From the NCBI RefSeq assembly GCF_025822245.1, contig NZ_JACKTL010000062.1, positions 52,237 through 116,236 on the forward strand: DNA of 64,000 nt, read 5' to 3'. Position numbers and translations under genes: made by a program. The notes under the pieces were generated by a model, which saw only the letters and a program-made list of their open reading frames with translations, did no database searches and was not told the origin of the DNA. Below are positions 32,820 through 42,018 of the stretch, one piece after another. Source of the DNA: Mycolicibacterium hodleri (lineage in GTDB: Bacteria; Actinomycetota; Actinomycetes; Mycobacteriales; Mycobacteriaceae). Position 1 is the stretch's first letter; every line of letters starts with the position of its first letter.

Positions 32820-33537
32820 TCCTGTCCTGCAGGAGCCGCTCGGCGAGCCGAACGTCGGGGGCGAAGGTGACCTTGAGATTGGTGGCGGCACCGGGAAACA
32901 CGCCGACGTCGACGTCGGTGTAGTTCTGCACGCACGACGCGGTGTCGGTGCCCTCGAAGCTGCCGCCCTCGGCGGCCAGGTACGCGGCCAGCAGCGGGCG
33001 GGCGCGAAATGCCTGCGGCGTCTGGACCCGGACGAGCGTGCCGTCGGCGGGGGAGAGCCGGCCGTCCGCGTCGGCCGCCACCACGTCTGCGGCGGGCAGC
33101 ACGGGGATCGCGCCGCCGCGGGCGCGTGCCGTCGTCACCGCGGTGTCCATCATCGCCCGGGTGGCCAGCGGCCGGGCGGCGTCGTGAACCAGCACGACGT
33201 CGACGGCGCCGGACTCGATGTCGGGGGCCAGGTGGTGCAGCACGTTCTCCTCCGAGCCGTGGCGGGTGTCGCCGCCCTCGACGAGCTCCACGTCGAGCTG
33301 GGGCACCTCCGCGGCAAGGGTCCGTTCGGCGAGAGCGCGCTCGCCCCGGCGGAACACCAGGATCGTGCGGGTGACGGTCGTCGCCCGGGCCACCGCCTCC
33401 ACCGACCACGACACCATGCTGCGGCCGGCCAACGGGAGATAGGCCTTGTTGCCGTCGGCGCCGACGCGCGTGCCCATTCCGGCGGCCAGGACCACGCCTA
33501 CGGCGGCGGTCCGCGGCGTCTCGTGCATCCCCGTCAC
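32797..33537 (-). CDS. IspD/TarI-like cytidylyltransferase
   Basis: 246 residues from GTG 33537 (GTGA overlap with the PPOX stop). Catalytic motifs are intact: VVLAAGMGTRVGADGNKAYL near residues 15-34, HDAARPL near 120, and RVQTPQAF near 168. It transfers CMP (or another nucleotide) onto a phosphorylated polyol. In M. tuberculosis the true ispD lies next to ispF elsewhere; ispF is not adjacent here, so this may be a paralog for another CDP-alcohol rather than the MEP-pathway enzyme. Pairs head-on with a degenerate paralog. Confidence 0.8.
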   Translation of the reverse strand: MTGMHETPRTAAVGVVLAAGMGTRVGADGNKAYLPLAGRSMVSWSVEAVARATTVTRTILVFRRGERALAERTLAAEVPQLDVELVEGGDTRHGSEENVLHHLAPDIESGAVDVVLVHDAARPLATRAMMDTAVTTARARGGAIPVLPAADVVAADADGRLSPADGTLVRVQTPQAFRARPLLAAYLAAEGGSFEGTDTASCVQNYTDVDVGVFPGAATNLKVTFAPDVRLAERLLQDRISRVGPR

Positions 33538-33956
33538 TCCGCGAGGTCGAATGCCTTGAGCACCTTGGTCGGCCGCACCCGCACCACGAGCTCGCCGGGC
33601 ACGCCGTTGCGGCGCCCGTACTCCTCGGCCTTGTCGGCACCCATGTAGCGCGCTCCGGCGCGACTCGCGACGGCGACCAGCTCCTCGGGATCCTCGCTGA
33701 GCTCGGCGACGCCCTGCACCTGGACGAAGGAGTACGGCGGATGGGGATCGTCGACGCAGATCACCACGCGGGGGTCGCGTCGCAGCGCACGGCCCTTGGC
33801 GGTGTCCTTGCCGGTGTTGAACACCAGGGCCCCGTCGTCGACCACGAACCAGACCGGCGCCACCAACGGCCTGCCGTCGGCAGCCACGTATCCCAGCATC
33901 GCGGTGCGCGTGCCCTCGGACAGGAATGCGATCACGTCATCGGAGAGTTGGTCCAC
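33534..33956 (-). CDS. PPOX-class (F420- or flavin-dependent) oxidoreductase
   Basis: 140 residues from GTG 33956, supported by a TACCGT hexamer 7 nt upstream. The split-barrel pattern is clear: LSEGTRTAMLGYVAADGRP, VAPVWFVVDDGALVFNTG, KGRALRRDPRVVICVDD, and GVAELSEDPEEL. Mycobacterial members bind F420 or FMN/haem; the cofactor cannot be told from sequence alone. It is the first gene of an operon with the IspD-like gene, which overlaps its stop by 4 bp. Confidence 0.85.
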   Translation of the reverse strand: MDQLSDDVIAFLSEGTRTAMLGYVAADGRPLVAPVWFVVDDGALVFNTGKDTAKGRALRRDPRVVICVDDPHPPYSFVQVQGVAELSEDPEELVAVASRAGARYMGADKAEEYGRRNGVPGELVVRVRPTKVLKAFDLAE

Positions 33957-33963
33957 GGCGTCT

Positions 33964-33969
33964 ACGGTA
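33964..33969 (-). promoter_or_regulatory. Candidate -10 hexamer, leaderless PPOX-ispD-like operon
   Basis: TACCGT on the minus strand ends 7 nt before GTG 33956, which fixes the start well inside the longer open frame. Confidence 0.45.
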
Positions 33970-34144
33970 GGCCCGCCGACGGTCGCACGGGCCCATCCGG
34001 ACGCCCCCGTGGACCCCTCCCTGAAATTGACAGAAACAGTTTGACGGCCTACATATATTGAGCGCGGCATTCCGCTCGCGGGTGGCGTCAATCGTGCCGA
34101 TGACGCCCGTGCATCCGACATCTATGGGAGCCGGTGACCTCGAA

Positions 34145-36991
34145 ATGAGTGACACGAGTCCGGCACGCTCGAAGATCGCCCACTTCATCCGCGCGTTCGC
34201 CCCCTTCATCGTCCTCGGCTGGTTCGTCCTGACCGTGGTGTCCAACGTCGCCGTGCCGTCATTGGAGAAGGTCGGCGAGGCGCACACGGTGTCGATGAAC
34301 GCCAAGGACGCGCCGTCGATGCTGTCGATGCAGGAAATCGGCGCGACGTTCCAGGAGTTCAGCTCCGACAGCAACGCGATGATCATCCTGGAGGGGGACA
34401 AGCCGCTCGGTGCCGACGCCCACCGGTACTACGACGAGCTGGTCAAGAAGCTCGAGGCCGACACCGCCCACGTCGAACACATCCAGGACTTCTGGGGCGA
34501 CCCGCTGACCGCGTCGGGCGCGCAGAGCAACGACGGCCTGTCCGCCTACGTCCAGGTCTACCTGCACGGCAACATGGGCGAGACACTGGCCAACGACTCG
34601 GTGAAGTCGGTGCAGCAAATCGTCGCCGACACGCCCGCACCGCCGGGGGTGAAGACCTACGTCACCGGCGGATCGGCGCTGGTGTCGGATCAAACCGAAG
34701 CCGGCAACACCAGCATCCTCATCGTCACGATCATCACGCTGGTGGTCATCGCGTTGATGCTGGTGCTGGTCTACCGGTCCTTCGTGACCATGCTGCTGGT
34801 GCTGTTCATGGTGTTCATGGAACTCGGCGCCGCCCGGGGCATCGTCGCCGTGCTCGGCTACTACCAGATCATCGGGCTCTCTACCTTCGCGACGAGTTTG
34901 TTGACGCTTATGGTCATCGCCGCGGGCACCGACTACGCGATCTTCCTCATCGGCCGCTACCAGGAGGCGCGCGGCGCGGGGGAGGACCGGGAGGCGTCCT
35001 ACTACTCGATGTTCCGCGGGACCGCGCACGTCGTGCTCGGGTCCGGGTTGACCATCGCCGGCGCCATGCTTTGCCTCAGCTTCACCCGGCTGCCCTACTT
35101 CCAGACCCTGGGCGTGCCCTGCGCGGTCGGCACCGTCGTCGCCGTGATCGCGGCGCTGACCCTCGGACCGGCGGTGGTGACGATCGGCAGCCGGTTCCGC
35201 CGCATCTTCGAACCCAAGCGCGCGATCCGCTCCCGCGGCTGGCGCCGCCTCGGCACCGCGATCGTGCGGTGGCCCGGCCCCATCCTGGCCGCCACCATCG
35301 CGCTGGCGCTGATCGGCCTGCTGGCCCTGCCGAGCTACAAGACCAGCTACGACAACCGCAGGTACCTGCCGGCCGACATGCCGGCGAACGTGGGCTACGA
35401 GGTGGCCGACCGGCACTTCAACGCCGCCCGGATGAACCCCGAGCTGCTGATGATCAAGAGCGATCACGACCTGCGCACGTCGGCGGACTTCCTGGTGATC
35501 GACAAGATCGCCAAGGCGATCTTCCACACGCCGGGCATCTCGCGGGTGCAGACGATCACGCGCCCCGACGGCAAGCCGATCAAGCACAGCACCATCCCGT
35601 TCCAGATCAGCATGCAGGGCACCGCATCGAAGCTGAACGAGAAGTACCAGCAGGATTCGTTCGCCAACATGCTTCAGCAGGCCAACGACATGCAGACCAT
35701 GATCGACACGCTGACCCACATGCTGGCGTTGATGGACGAACTCTCGGCCAACATCAACGAGATGGCGGCCAAGATCACCGATCTCGCCGCGACGGTCGGC
35801 GAACTCCGCGACAACATCGAGAACTTCCAGGACATGTTCCGGCCCCTCAAGGCGTACGTGTACTGGGAGCCGCACTGCTACGACATCCCGTTGTGCGTGG
35901 CCGGGCGGGGCATCTTCGACGCGCTCGACGGCACCAGTTCCCTCACCGACCAAATCGGCGGTCTGGTCACCGACACCCAGAAGCTGGCCGCGCTGACCCC
36001 GCAACTGGCGGCCACGCTGCGACCGCAGCTCGAGCAGCTCCGGTCGGTCAAGCAGATGCTGCTGACCACCTACCAGGTCCAGATGGGCTTCCAGAACCAG
36101 CAGTCGGCGATGTCGGACAACGCCACCGCGATGGGGGACGCGTTCGACGCCGCCCGCAACGACGACACGTTCTACCTGCCGCCGGAGATCTTCTCCAACA
36201 AGGACTTCAAGCGCGGGATGAAGAACTTCATCTCGCCCGACGGGCACGCCGTCCGGTTCATCATCAGCCACGAGGGCGACCCCGCGACCGTCGAGGGCAT
36301 CAACCACATCGACGCCATCAAGCAGGCCGCCAAGGAGGCCGTCAAGGGCACTCCGTTAGAGGGCTCGTCGATCTACCTGGCCGGCACGGCAGCCACCTAC
36401 AAGGACATGCGCGACGGGTCGTACTACGACCTGCTGATCGCCGGAATCTCCGCGGTCACGCTGATCTTCATCATCATGCTGATCATCACGCGCGCACTCG
36501 TCGCGGCGGCGGTGATCGTCGGCACGGTGCTGCTGTCGCTGGGGGCCTCCTTCGGCCTGTCGGTGCTGCTGTGGCAGCACCTCCTCGGCCTGGAACTGCA
36601 CTGGATGGTGCTGGCGATGTCGGTGATCCTGCTGCTCGCAGTGGGTTCGGACTACAACCTGCTACTGGTGTCCAGGATGAAGGAGGAGCTGCCCGGCGGG
36701 CTCAAGACCGGCATCATCCGCTCCATGGCGGGCACCGGTTCGGTGGTGACGTCGGCCGGGCTCGTCTTCGCCGCGACGATGGCGACGTTCGCCTTCAGCG
36801 ATCTGGTCGTCATGGGCCAGGTGGGCACCACGATTGCGCTCGGCCTGCTGTTCGACACCCTGATCGTGCGGACCTTCATGACGCCCGCGATCGCGGCGCT
36901 GATGGGCAAGTGGTTCTGGTGGCCGACGGTCGTGCGGTCGCGGGCGGCCATGCGCGTTCCGCCGCCGCCGGAGCCCGCGCCCACCCGCTGA
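34145..36991 (+). CDS. MmpL family RND transporter
   Basis: 948 residues from ATG 34145 (ATG 34124 or 34100 possible). Twelve predicted membrane segments with two large extracytoplasmic domains. Proton-relay Asp-Tyr pairs are present in AAGTDYAIFLIGRYQEA and VGSDYNLLLVSRMKEE. The second loop holds a long helical hairpin region (about residues 490-610, Gln/Met/Asn-rich) as in MmpL4/MmpL5-type siderophore or lipid exporters. A TATATT at 34054-34059 is a possible -10. No mmpS partner gene is adjacent, unlike mmpS4-mmpL4. Substrate unknown. Confidence 0.93.
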   Translation: MSDTSPARSKIAHFIRAFAPFIVLGWFVLTVVSNVAVPSLEKVGEAHTVSMNAKDAPSMLSMQEIGATFQEFSSDSNAMIILEGDKPLGADAHRYYDELVKKLEADTAHVEHIQDFWGDPLTASGAQSNDGLSAYVQVYLHGNMGETLANDSVKSVQQIVADTPAPPGVKTYVTGGSALVSDQTEAGNTSILIVTIITLVVIALMLVLVYRSFVTMLLVLFMVFMELGAARGIVAVLGYYQIIGLSTFATSLLTLMVIAAGTDYAIFLIGRYQEARGAGEDREASYYSMFRGTAHVVLGSGLTIAGAMLCLSFTRLPYFQTLGVPCAVGTVVAVIAALTLGPAVVTIGSRFRRIFEPKRAIRSRGWRRLGTAIVRWPGPILAATIALALIGLLALPSYKTSYDNRRYLPADMPANVGYEVADRHFNAARMNPELLMIKSDHDLRTSADFLVIDKIAKAIFHTPGISRVQTITRPDGKPIKHSTIPFQISMQGTASKLNEKYQQDSFANMLQQANDMQTMIDTLTHMLALMDELSANINEMAAKITDLAATVGELRDNIENFQDMFRPLKAYVYWEPHCYDIPLCVAGRGIFDALDGTSSLTDQIGGLVTDTQKLAALTPQLAATLRPQLEQLRSVKQMLLTTYQVQMGFQNQQSAMSDNATAMGDAFDAARNDDTFYLPPEIFSNKDFKRGMKNFISPDGHAVRFIISHEGDPATVEGINHIDAIKQAAKEAVKGTPLEGSSIYLAGTAATYKDMRDGSYYDLLIAGISAVTLIFIIMLIITRALVAAAVIVGTVLLSLGASFGLSVLLWQHLLGLELHWMVLAMSVILLLAVGSDYNLLLVSRMKEELPGGLKTGIIRSMAGTGSVVTSAGLVFAATMATFAFSDLVVMGQVGTTIALGLLFDTLIVRTFMTPAIAALMGKWFWWPTVVRSRAAMRVPPPPEPAPTR

Positions 36992-37030
36992 ATCCGGTAC
37001 GGTCAACGGCCGTCGGAAGGAGCAAGTCGG

Positions 37031-38287
37031 GTGAACGAACCGGAGCCGTCGACCCCCGCCGTGCGGGCCCACCGCGTCCAACGGATGGCCGGTCGTGACC
37101 CGCACGAGCGCCACCGCGTCGCCACTCCTCTGGAGCTGCTGTTCGACCTGACGTTCGTCATCGCGTTCGGCGTCGCGGCGTCGGAGTTCGCCCACGCGCT
37201 CGCCGCCGGCCACGTCGGCGTCGGCTTCACGGGGTTCGTCTTCGCGACGTTCGCCACCTGCTGGGCGTGGATCAACTTCACCTGGTTCGCCTCCGCCTAC
37301 GACACCGACGACTGGGTGTACCGCTTCCTGACGATGCTGCAGATGGTCGGCGTGCTCGTCCTCGCGCTCGGCATCCCGCCGTTCTACGCCTCGATCGAGC
37401 ACGGCGGCCACCTCGACAACGCCCTGATCGTCGCCGGCTACGTCGTGATGCGCGTGGCGATGGTGGCCCAGTGGCTGCGGGCCGCGCGCCAGGATCCGCA
37501 GCGCAGGCGGGCCAGCCTGACGTACGCAACGGTGATCACCGTCGTCCAGGTCGGGTGGATCGCCTCGATCTTCCTGCCACTGTCGGTGACGTTCGGGCTG
37601 GTGGTGTTCGCGCTGTTGGCGTGCGCGGAGATGGTCGGCCCGTGGCTCGCGGAATCGCGCCGCGGTGGGACGCCGTGGCACGCCCACCACATCGCGGAGC
37701 GGTACGGGCTGCTGGCCATCATCGCGCTCGGTGAGGGCGTCGTCGGCACCGTGGCGTCGTTGACGGCCGTCGTCGGCGAACACGGGTGGACGCCGGACGC
37801 CGCCATCCTCGCCATCTCGGGCACCGGGCTGACGTTCGGGATGTGGTGGATCTACTTCGCCGTGCCCACCGCCGACCTGCTGCACCGCCACCGCGAACGC
37901 TCCTTCTGGTTCGGCTACCTCCACATCGCAGTGTTCGGGGCGATCGTGGCCACGGGTGCCGGACTCCACACCGCCGCCTACTACGTCGAGGAGCAGTCGA
38001 CCCTCGGCTCGACGGGCACGGTGCTGTCGGTGGCCATTCCCGTCGGCATCTACATCGGGCTGGTCTACCTGCTCTACGGGCTCATGGTCAGGACGTGGGA
38101 CGTACTACACCTCGTGCTGGTGGTGCTGACCGTCGGCACGCTCGGGGCCGCGGTGGTGGCGGCGTCGGCCGGTGTCCCCATGACGGCGTGCCTGCTGATC
38201 GTCACACTGGCGCCGTTGATCAGCGTCGTCGGGTTCGAGGTCATCGGGCACCGGCACATGTCGGCCGCGCTCGCCAAGGACGCGTAG
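37031..38287 (+). CDS. Low temperature requirement protein A (LtrA) family
   Basis: 418 residues from GTG 37031 with AAGGAG upstream and TACGGT near 36998 as a possible -10. LtrA signature near the start: RVATPLELLFDLTFVIAFG, then about ten hydrophobic segments; AERYGLLAIIALGEGVV mid-protein is the second conserved motif. Integral membrane protein of unknown biochemical role, named after a Listeria cold-growth mutant. Starts 39 bp after mmpL, so co-transcription is possible. Converges on the MFS gene with 5 bp between stops. Confidence 0.88.
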   Translation: MNEPEPSTPAVRAHRVQRMAGRDPHERHRVATPLELLFDLTFVIAFGVAASEFAHALAAGHVGVGFTGFVFATFATCWAWINFTWFASAYDTDDWVYRFLTMLQMVGVLVLALGIPPFYASIEHGGHLDNALIVAGYVVMRVAMVAQWLRAARQDPQRRRASLTYATVITVVQVGWIASIFLPLSVTFGLVVFALLACAEMVGPWLAESRRGGTPWHAHHIAERYGLLAIIALGEGVVGTVASLTAVVGEHGWTPDAAILAISGTGLTFGMWWIYFAVPTADLLHRHRERSFWFGYLHIAVFGAIVATGAGLHTAAYYVEEQSTLGSTGTVLSVAIPVGIYIGLVYLLYGLMVRTWDVLHLVLVVLTVGTLGAAVVAASAGVPMTACLLIVTLAPLISVVGFEVIGHRHMSAALAKDA

Positions 38288-38292
38288 GCCGC

Positions 38293-39618
38293 CTACCTCT
38301 CGGTGGCGTCCACCTCGAACGACTCCAGCAGGGAACGTTCCTGCTCGGCCGCCAGCAGGCGTCGGGTCTTCCTGCGGGTGATCAGGATGCCGATCACCGC
38401 GATCGCCCACACCGCGTACTGCACCGTCCACGCCTGGCGGAACGAGTCGAAGGAGTAACCGCCCGCAGCGCCGAGCAGGACGCCCATCGCCTGCATCACC
38501 AGCAGCGACGCGATGAAGCCGCCCATGTTCACCATGCCCTGGGCGGTACCGAGGGTGGCGCTCGGATTGAACGTCCTGGCGAAGTCGAACCCGACCATCG
38601 ACCCGGGACCCCCGGCCGAGATGACCACGACCAGGACGACCAGCAGCCACAGCGGGGCGCGGCTCGGGAGCGCCAGGATGACGGTCCACATGACGGCGTT
38701 GCTGGCGATGATCGTGAGGACGATCCACGACCGCCGGTGCGGATACCGGCCGGTGAGGATGCCGATGAAGACGCCCGCGCAGATCGCGGAGACGACGGAG
38801 ACCGTCAACAGCGCTCCGGCTACGTGGGCGGATTGACCTTGGGCGACGGTCAGATAGGGCACGCCCCACATGAGGCAGAAGACGGTGACCGAGAACTGGG
38901 TGCCCATGTGCGTGAAGAACCCGAGTCGGGTGCCGGGGCGTAGCCACACCGTCTTCACGCTCGACAGCACAGCGCCCACCGACAGATTCTCGGCCGCCAC
39001 GACCCGCCCGTGCGGAGTGTCTCTGACCACGGCCAGGGCCAACACCATGGCGAGTACGCCGAAGGCGGCCACCGACACGTACGCGGTCGCCCAGGTGGTC
39101 CCGGTGAGCAGGGCCAGGAAGGGCAGCGCCGAGAGCACCTGCCCCAGCTGTCCGCAGATTCCGGTGATCTGCGTCAGCAACGGCACCCGGCGTGGCTCGA
39201 ACCAGCGCGGCACCAGGCGCAACACCGAGATGAACGTGAGGGCGTCGCCGAGCCCGACGACGGCCCGGGCTCCGATGGCCAGTGGCAACGACTCGGTGAG
39301 GGCCAGGAGCAGCTGGCCGCCGGCCATGAGCGCGGCCCCCGCCACGATCAGCACCCGCGAGCCGTAGCGGTCCAGCAGGATCCCGGCCGGGACCTGGGCA
39401 GCCGCGTAGACGACGACCTGAAGCACCACGAAGGTCGAGAGAACGCTGGGGCTGGCGTCGAACCGCTCGGCGGCGTTGAGCCCCGAGACGCCTAGCGTGG
39501 TGCGGTCGAGTACGGCGACGACGTAGGCAAGCAAGCCCGTCGCCCACACCATCCATGCACGCACTCGGACAATCGTCGCGCACCGACGTACCCGATGGCG
39601 AATCGACTCGTGCAACAT
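38293..39618 (-). CDS. MFS transporter
   Basis: 441 residues from ATG 39618; GTG 39564 is an alternative just before the first membrane segment, while the open frame beyond 39618 runs into the merR gene and is ignored. Twelve membrane segments. Cytoplasmic loop motif ILLDRYGSRVLIVAGAALMA after TM2 and the repeat ILTGRYPHRRSWIVL mid-protein fit major facilitator drug/metabolite permeases. Divergent from a MerR-type regulator, its probable controller. Substrate unknown. Confidence 0.87.
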   Translation of the reverse strand: MLHESIRHRVRRCATIVRVRAWMVWATGLLAYVVAVLDRTTLGVSGLNAAERFDASPSVLSTFVVLQVVVYAAAQVPAGILLDRYGSRVLIVAGAALMAGGQLLLALTESLPLAIGARAVVGLGDALTFISVLRLVPRWFEPRRVPLLTQITGICGQLGQVLSALPFLALLTGTTWATAYVSVAAFGVLAMVLALAVVRDTPHGRVVAAENLSVGAVLSSVKTVWLRPGTRLGFFTHMGTQFSVTVFCLMWGVPYLTVAQGQSAHVAGALLTVSVVSAICAGVFIGILTGRYPHRRSWIVLTIIASNAVMWTVILALPSRAPLWLLVVLVVVISAGGPGSMVGFDFARTFNPSATLGTAQGMVNMGGFIASLLVMQAMGVLLGAAGGYSFDSFRQAWTVQYAVWAIAVIGILITRRKTRRLLAAEQERSLLESFEVDATER

Positions 39619-39657
39619 GACGCGAGCGTGCAAATCTCGCAAACTTCTGGGAGGGTC

Positions 39658-39664
39658 TACAGTA
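39658..39664. promoter_or_regulatory. Overlapping divergent -10 hexamers between MFS and merR genes
   Basis: TACAGT on the plus strand (39658-39663) and TACTGT on the minus strand (39659-39664) overlap inside the near-palindrome CTACAGTAG. They would drive merR and the MFS gene in opposite directions from one spot, so a single bound regulator could switch both. Inferred. Confidence 0.4.
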
Positions 39665-39730
39665 GGCCAATGGCTCGTTGCGGACGCGCGGTGACTAAGG
39701 CCGTGACCGGCTGTTTGAGGGAGTATCCAG

Positions 39731-40372
39731 GTGGTTGAGTATCGTCTCGGCGAGTTGTCCGAACTCTCCGGGGTAAGTATCCGCAACATTCGCGCCTATC
39801 GTGAGCGAGGTCTCCTCGACCCGCCGCGCCGCGAGGGGCGCTCGGCCTACTACGACGGCCGACATCTGTCCCAGTTGGGGACCATCAACGAGCTGCTGCG
39901 CAAGGGATACACCTCGGCCCACATCGCGGAATTCCTCTCCAGCATGCGCGAGGGGCACGACCTGGCCGACATCCTCGGACTGCAGCAGGCCGTCTTCGGT
40001 GAGCCCCACCCGGCGCCGACCGCGGCCGTCGACATCGACGCCGACGGCGACGAGGCTCGACGCCTGGTGCGGCACGGGCTGGCCGAGGTCGTCGACGGTC
40101 GCCTGACGCTGGTCGACCCGAACATCGCCGAGGTGGTGGTCGCCGCCGACGAGCCGCTGCGCTACGTCCAGACCATCCTGCGGGTGGCCGACGGCGTGGC
40201 CGACCAGCTCGACGAACTGGCGAAGTCGGTGGTGGAGTCGCTGGAGGAGAGCCTGCTGGCCGGCGACGGGCAGCGGCTGGCCACCGATTACCAGACGCTC
40301 GGGCGGCGGGTGGTCACCGATCGCTTCGAGGACGTCCTGCAGCGCTACCTGACGGCCGCCGACAAGGGCTAG
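39731..40372 (+). CDS. MerR family transcriptional regulator
   Basis: 213 residues from GTG 39731. Winged HTH at the N-terminus: YRLGELSELSGVSIRNIRAY, ERGLLDPPRREG, and RKGYTSAHIAEFL. The C-terminal 120 residues are an uncharacterised helical effector domain with no Cys cluster, so metal sensing is unlikely. Divergent from the MFS transporter with shared promoter elements; convergent with the ABC operon (6 bp between stops). Confidence 0.87.
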   Translation: MVEYRLGELSELSGVSIRNIRAYRERGLLDPPRREGRSAYYDGRHLSQLGTINELLRKGYTSAHIAEFLSSMREGHDLADILGLQQAVFGEPHPAPTAAVDIDADGDEARRLVRHGLAEVVDGRLTLVDPNIAEVVVAADEPLRYVQTILRVADGVADQLDELAKSVVESLEESLLAGDGQRLATDYQTLGRRVVTDRFEDVLQRYLTAADKG

Positions 40373-40378
40373 TTCCGG

Positions 40379-41179
40379 TCACACCCTGGTGGTGGCGGGG
40401 TCGCCGCCAAAGCGCTGGGCCAGCCACACCGGAATCACGGCCAGCACCGTGAGGGCCGCGGCGACGACGTTGATCACGGGAGCCTGGTTGGGGCGGAACA
40501 GGTTCCCGAAGATCCAGATGGGGAGCGTCTGTACGGCCGGCCCCGCCGTGAAGGTGGTCACCACGATCTCGTCGAAGCTCAGCGCGAAGGCGAGGATGGC
40601 GCCCGCCACCAGTGCGCCGCGCATCATCGGGAACGTCACGAAGCGGAACGTCTGCCACGACGACGCCCCGAGGTCGGCCGACGCATCCTCGAGATCGGTT
40701 CCGAGCCTGCGCAATCGGGCCTGGGTGTTGTTGAACACGATGACGATGCAGAAGGTGGCATGTCCGACGATCACGGTGGCGAGGCCGAGCGTCACCCCGA
40801 GCGCGGAGGTGAACGTGGCGTTGAGCGCGATGCCCGTGACGATGCCGGGCAGCGTGATCGGAAGGACGACGAGGAAGCTGATCGCGTTGCGGCCGAAGAA
40901 CCGGTGCCGTTGCACGGCAAAGGCGATCATGGTGCCCAGCACCAAGGCGATCGCCGTGGCACCGAGTCCGACCAGCACGGAATTGGCCAGCGACGTCCAC
41001 ATCCCGTCGCTGTTCCAGGCGTCGGCCCACCAGCGCAGGGTGAAACCGCTCGGCGGGAAGGCGAAGGTGCGCGACGCGTTGAACGCGTTGACGACGACGA
41101 GAAGCAGTGGCGCATAGAGGAACACCAGCACCAGGACGGTCCACGCCCGGACCGCCGTGCGAGCTCCACCGGACAACAT
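40379..41179 (-). CDS. potC: ABC transporter permease, PotC-like
   Basis: 266 residues, six membrane segments. The inner-membrane ABC permease EAA loop is DLEDASADLGASSWQTFRFVTFPMM (positions about 165-189), which contacts the ATPase. Last gene of the four-gene operon; its ATG overlaps the upstream permease stop by 1 base (TGATG). Works with the PotB-like permease as the channel for a polyamine-type substrate. Confidence 0.88.
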   Translation of the reverse strand: MLSGGARTAVRAWTVLVLVFLYAPLLLVVVNAFNASRTFAFPPSGFTLRWWADAWNSDGMWTSLANSVLVGLGATAIALVLGTMIAFAVQRHRFFGRNAISFLVVLPITLPGIVTGIALNATFTSALGVTLGLATVIVGHATFCIVIVFNNTQARLRRLGTDLEDASADLGASSWQTFRFVTFPMMRGALVAGAILAFALSFDEIVVTTFTAGPAVQTLPIWIFGNLFRPNQAPVINVVAAALTVLAVIPVWLAQRFGGDPATTRV

Positions 41180-42018
41180 CAGACGTTCTCCAGGGCGCCG
41201 GTGCGTCGCATCGCGAGCAGGTACAGGATCACCGCGACCAGCGGGATGATCGACAGCGCCGCGGCCAGCGGCTGGTTGTTCGCCGTGACGAGCTGCCCGT
41301 AGATGATGTTGCCCAACATCTGGGTCTTGCCGCCGACGATGGTGACGGCGATGTAGTCACCGAGCGACAGGGAGAACGTGAAGATCGATCCGGCAGCGAT
41401 GCCGGGAAACACCAACGGCGCGACCACCATTCGCAGGGTGGAGAAGTCCGATGCGCCCAGATCCGAGCTCGCGTCGACGAGGTGGTTCGGGACGCGCTCG
41501 AACGCCGCGAACACCGGGATGATCATGTACGGCAACCACAGATACGTCAGCGTGACGACCGTGGCCACCAGGCCGTACCCCGGGGTGTAGCCGGTGGCCC
41601 ACGACATCGGGCCCTCCGGGGACAGCATGACGCGCCACGCATAGGCCTTGACGAGGTAGCTGGCCCACAGCGGAGTCGTGACGGCCACCACCAGGGCCAG
41701 TCTGGTGCGCGGTGAGGCGACCTTGGCCATGTACAAGCCCAGCGGCGCGGCCAGCACCGCGCACAGCACCGTGACCACCAGCGCCACGCCCACGGTGCGC
41801 ACGGTCACCGTACGGAAGACCTCGTCGGACACCGCGCGGACGACGTTGTCGCCCGTCACGGTGTGCACCACCGCGCCGGTGAACGAGTTGGTGGTCCAGA
41901 AGGCCGAGACCAGCAGCACCGCCAGTGAACCGAGGTAGGCCACCACCAGCCAGGCCATGGGTGGCACCAGCAGGAAGGCCAGGGTCAGCCGGCCCCGGCG
42001 GTCCGGCTCCGTCGTCAC
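41179..42018 (-). CDS. potB: ABC transporter permease, PotB-like
   Basis: 279 residues from GTG 42018 (GTGA overlap with the potD-like stop). Six membrane segments; EAA loop LVDASSDLGASDFSTLRMV near 195-213. The sequence ERVPNHLVDASSDLG and an N-terminal long periplasmic loop match PotB/PotH permeases. Partner of the PotC-like permease; translationally coupled to both neighbours. Confidence 0.88.
   Translation of the reverse strand: MTTEPDRRGRLTLAFLLVPPMAWLVVAYLGSLAVLLVSAFWTTNSFTGAVVHTVTGDNVVRAVSDEVFRTVTVRTVGVALVVTVLCAVLAAPLGLYMAKVASPRTRLALVVAVTTPLWASYLVKAYAWRVMLSPEGPMSWATGYTPGYGLVATVVTLTYLWLPYMIIPVFAAFERVPNHLVDASSDLGASDFSTLRMVVAPLVFPGIAAGSIFTFSLSLGDYIAVTIVGGKTQMLGNIIYGQLVTANNQPLAAALSIIPLVAVILYLLAMRRTGALENV

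Noticed and set aside
34259..36307. 682-codon minus-strand open frame opposite mmpL
   Set aside because: Shadow of a high-GC coding strand; composition dominated by Val/Gly/Asp/His.
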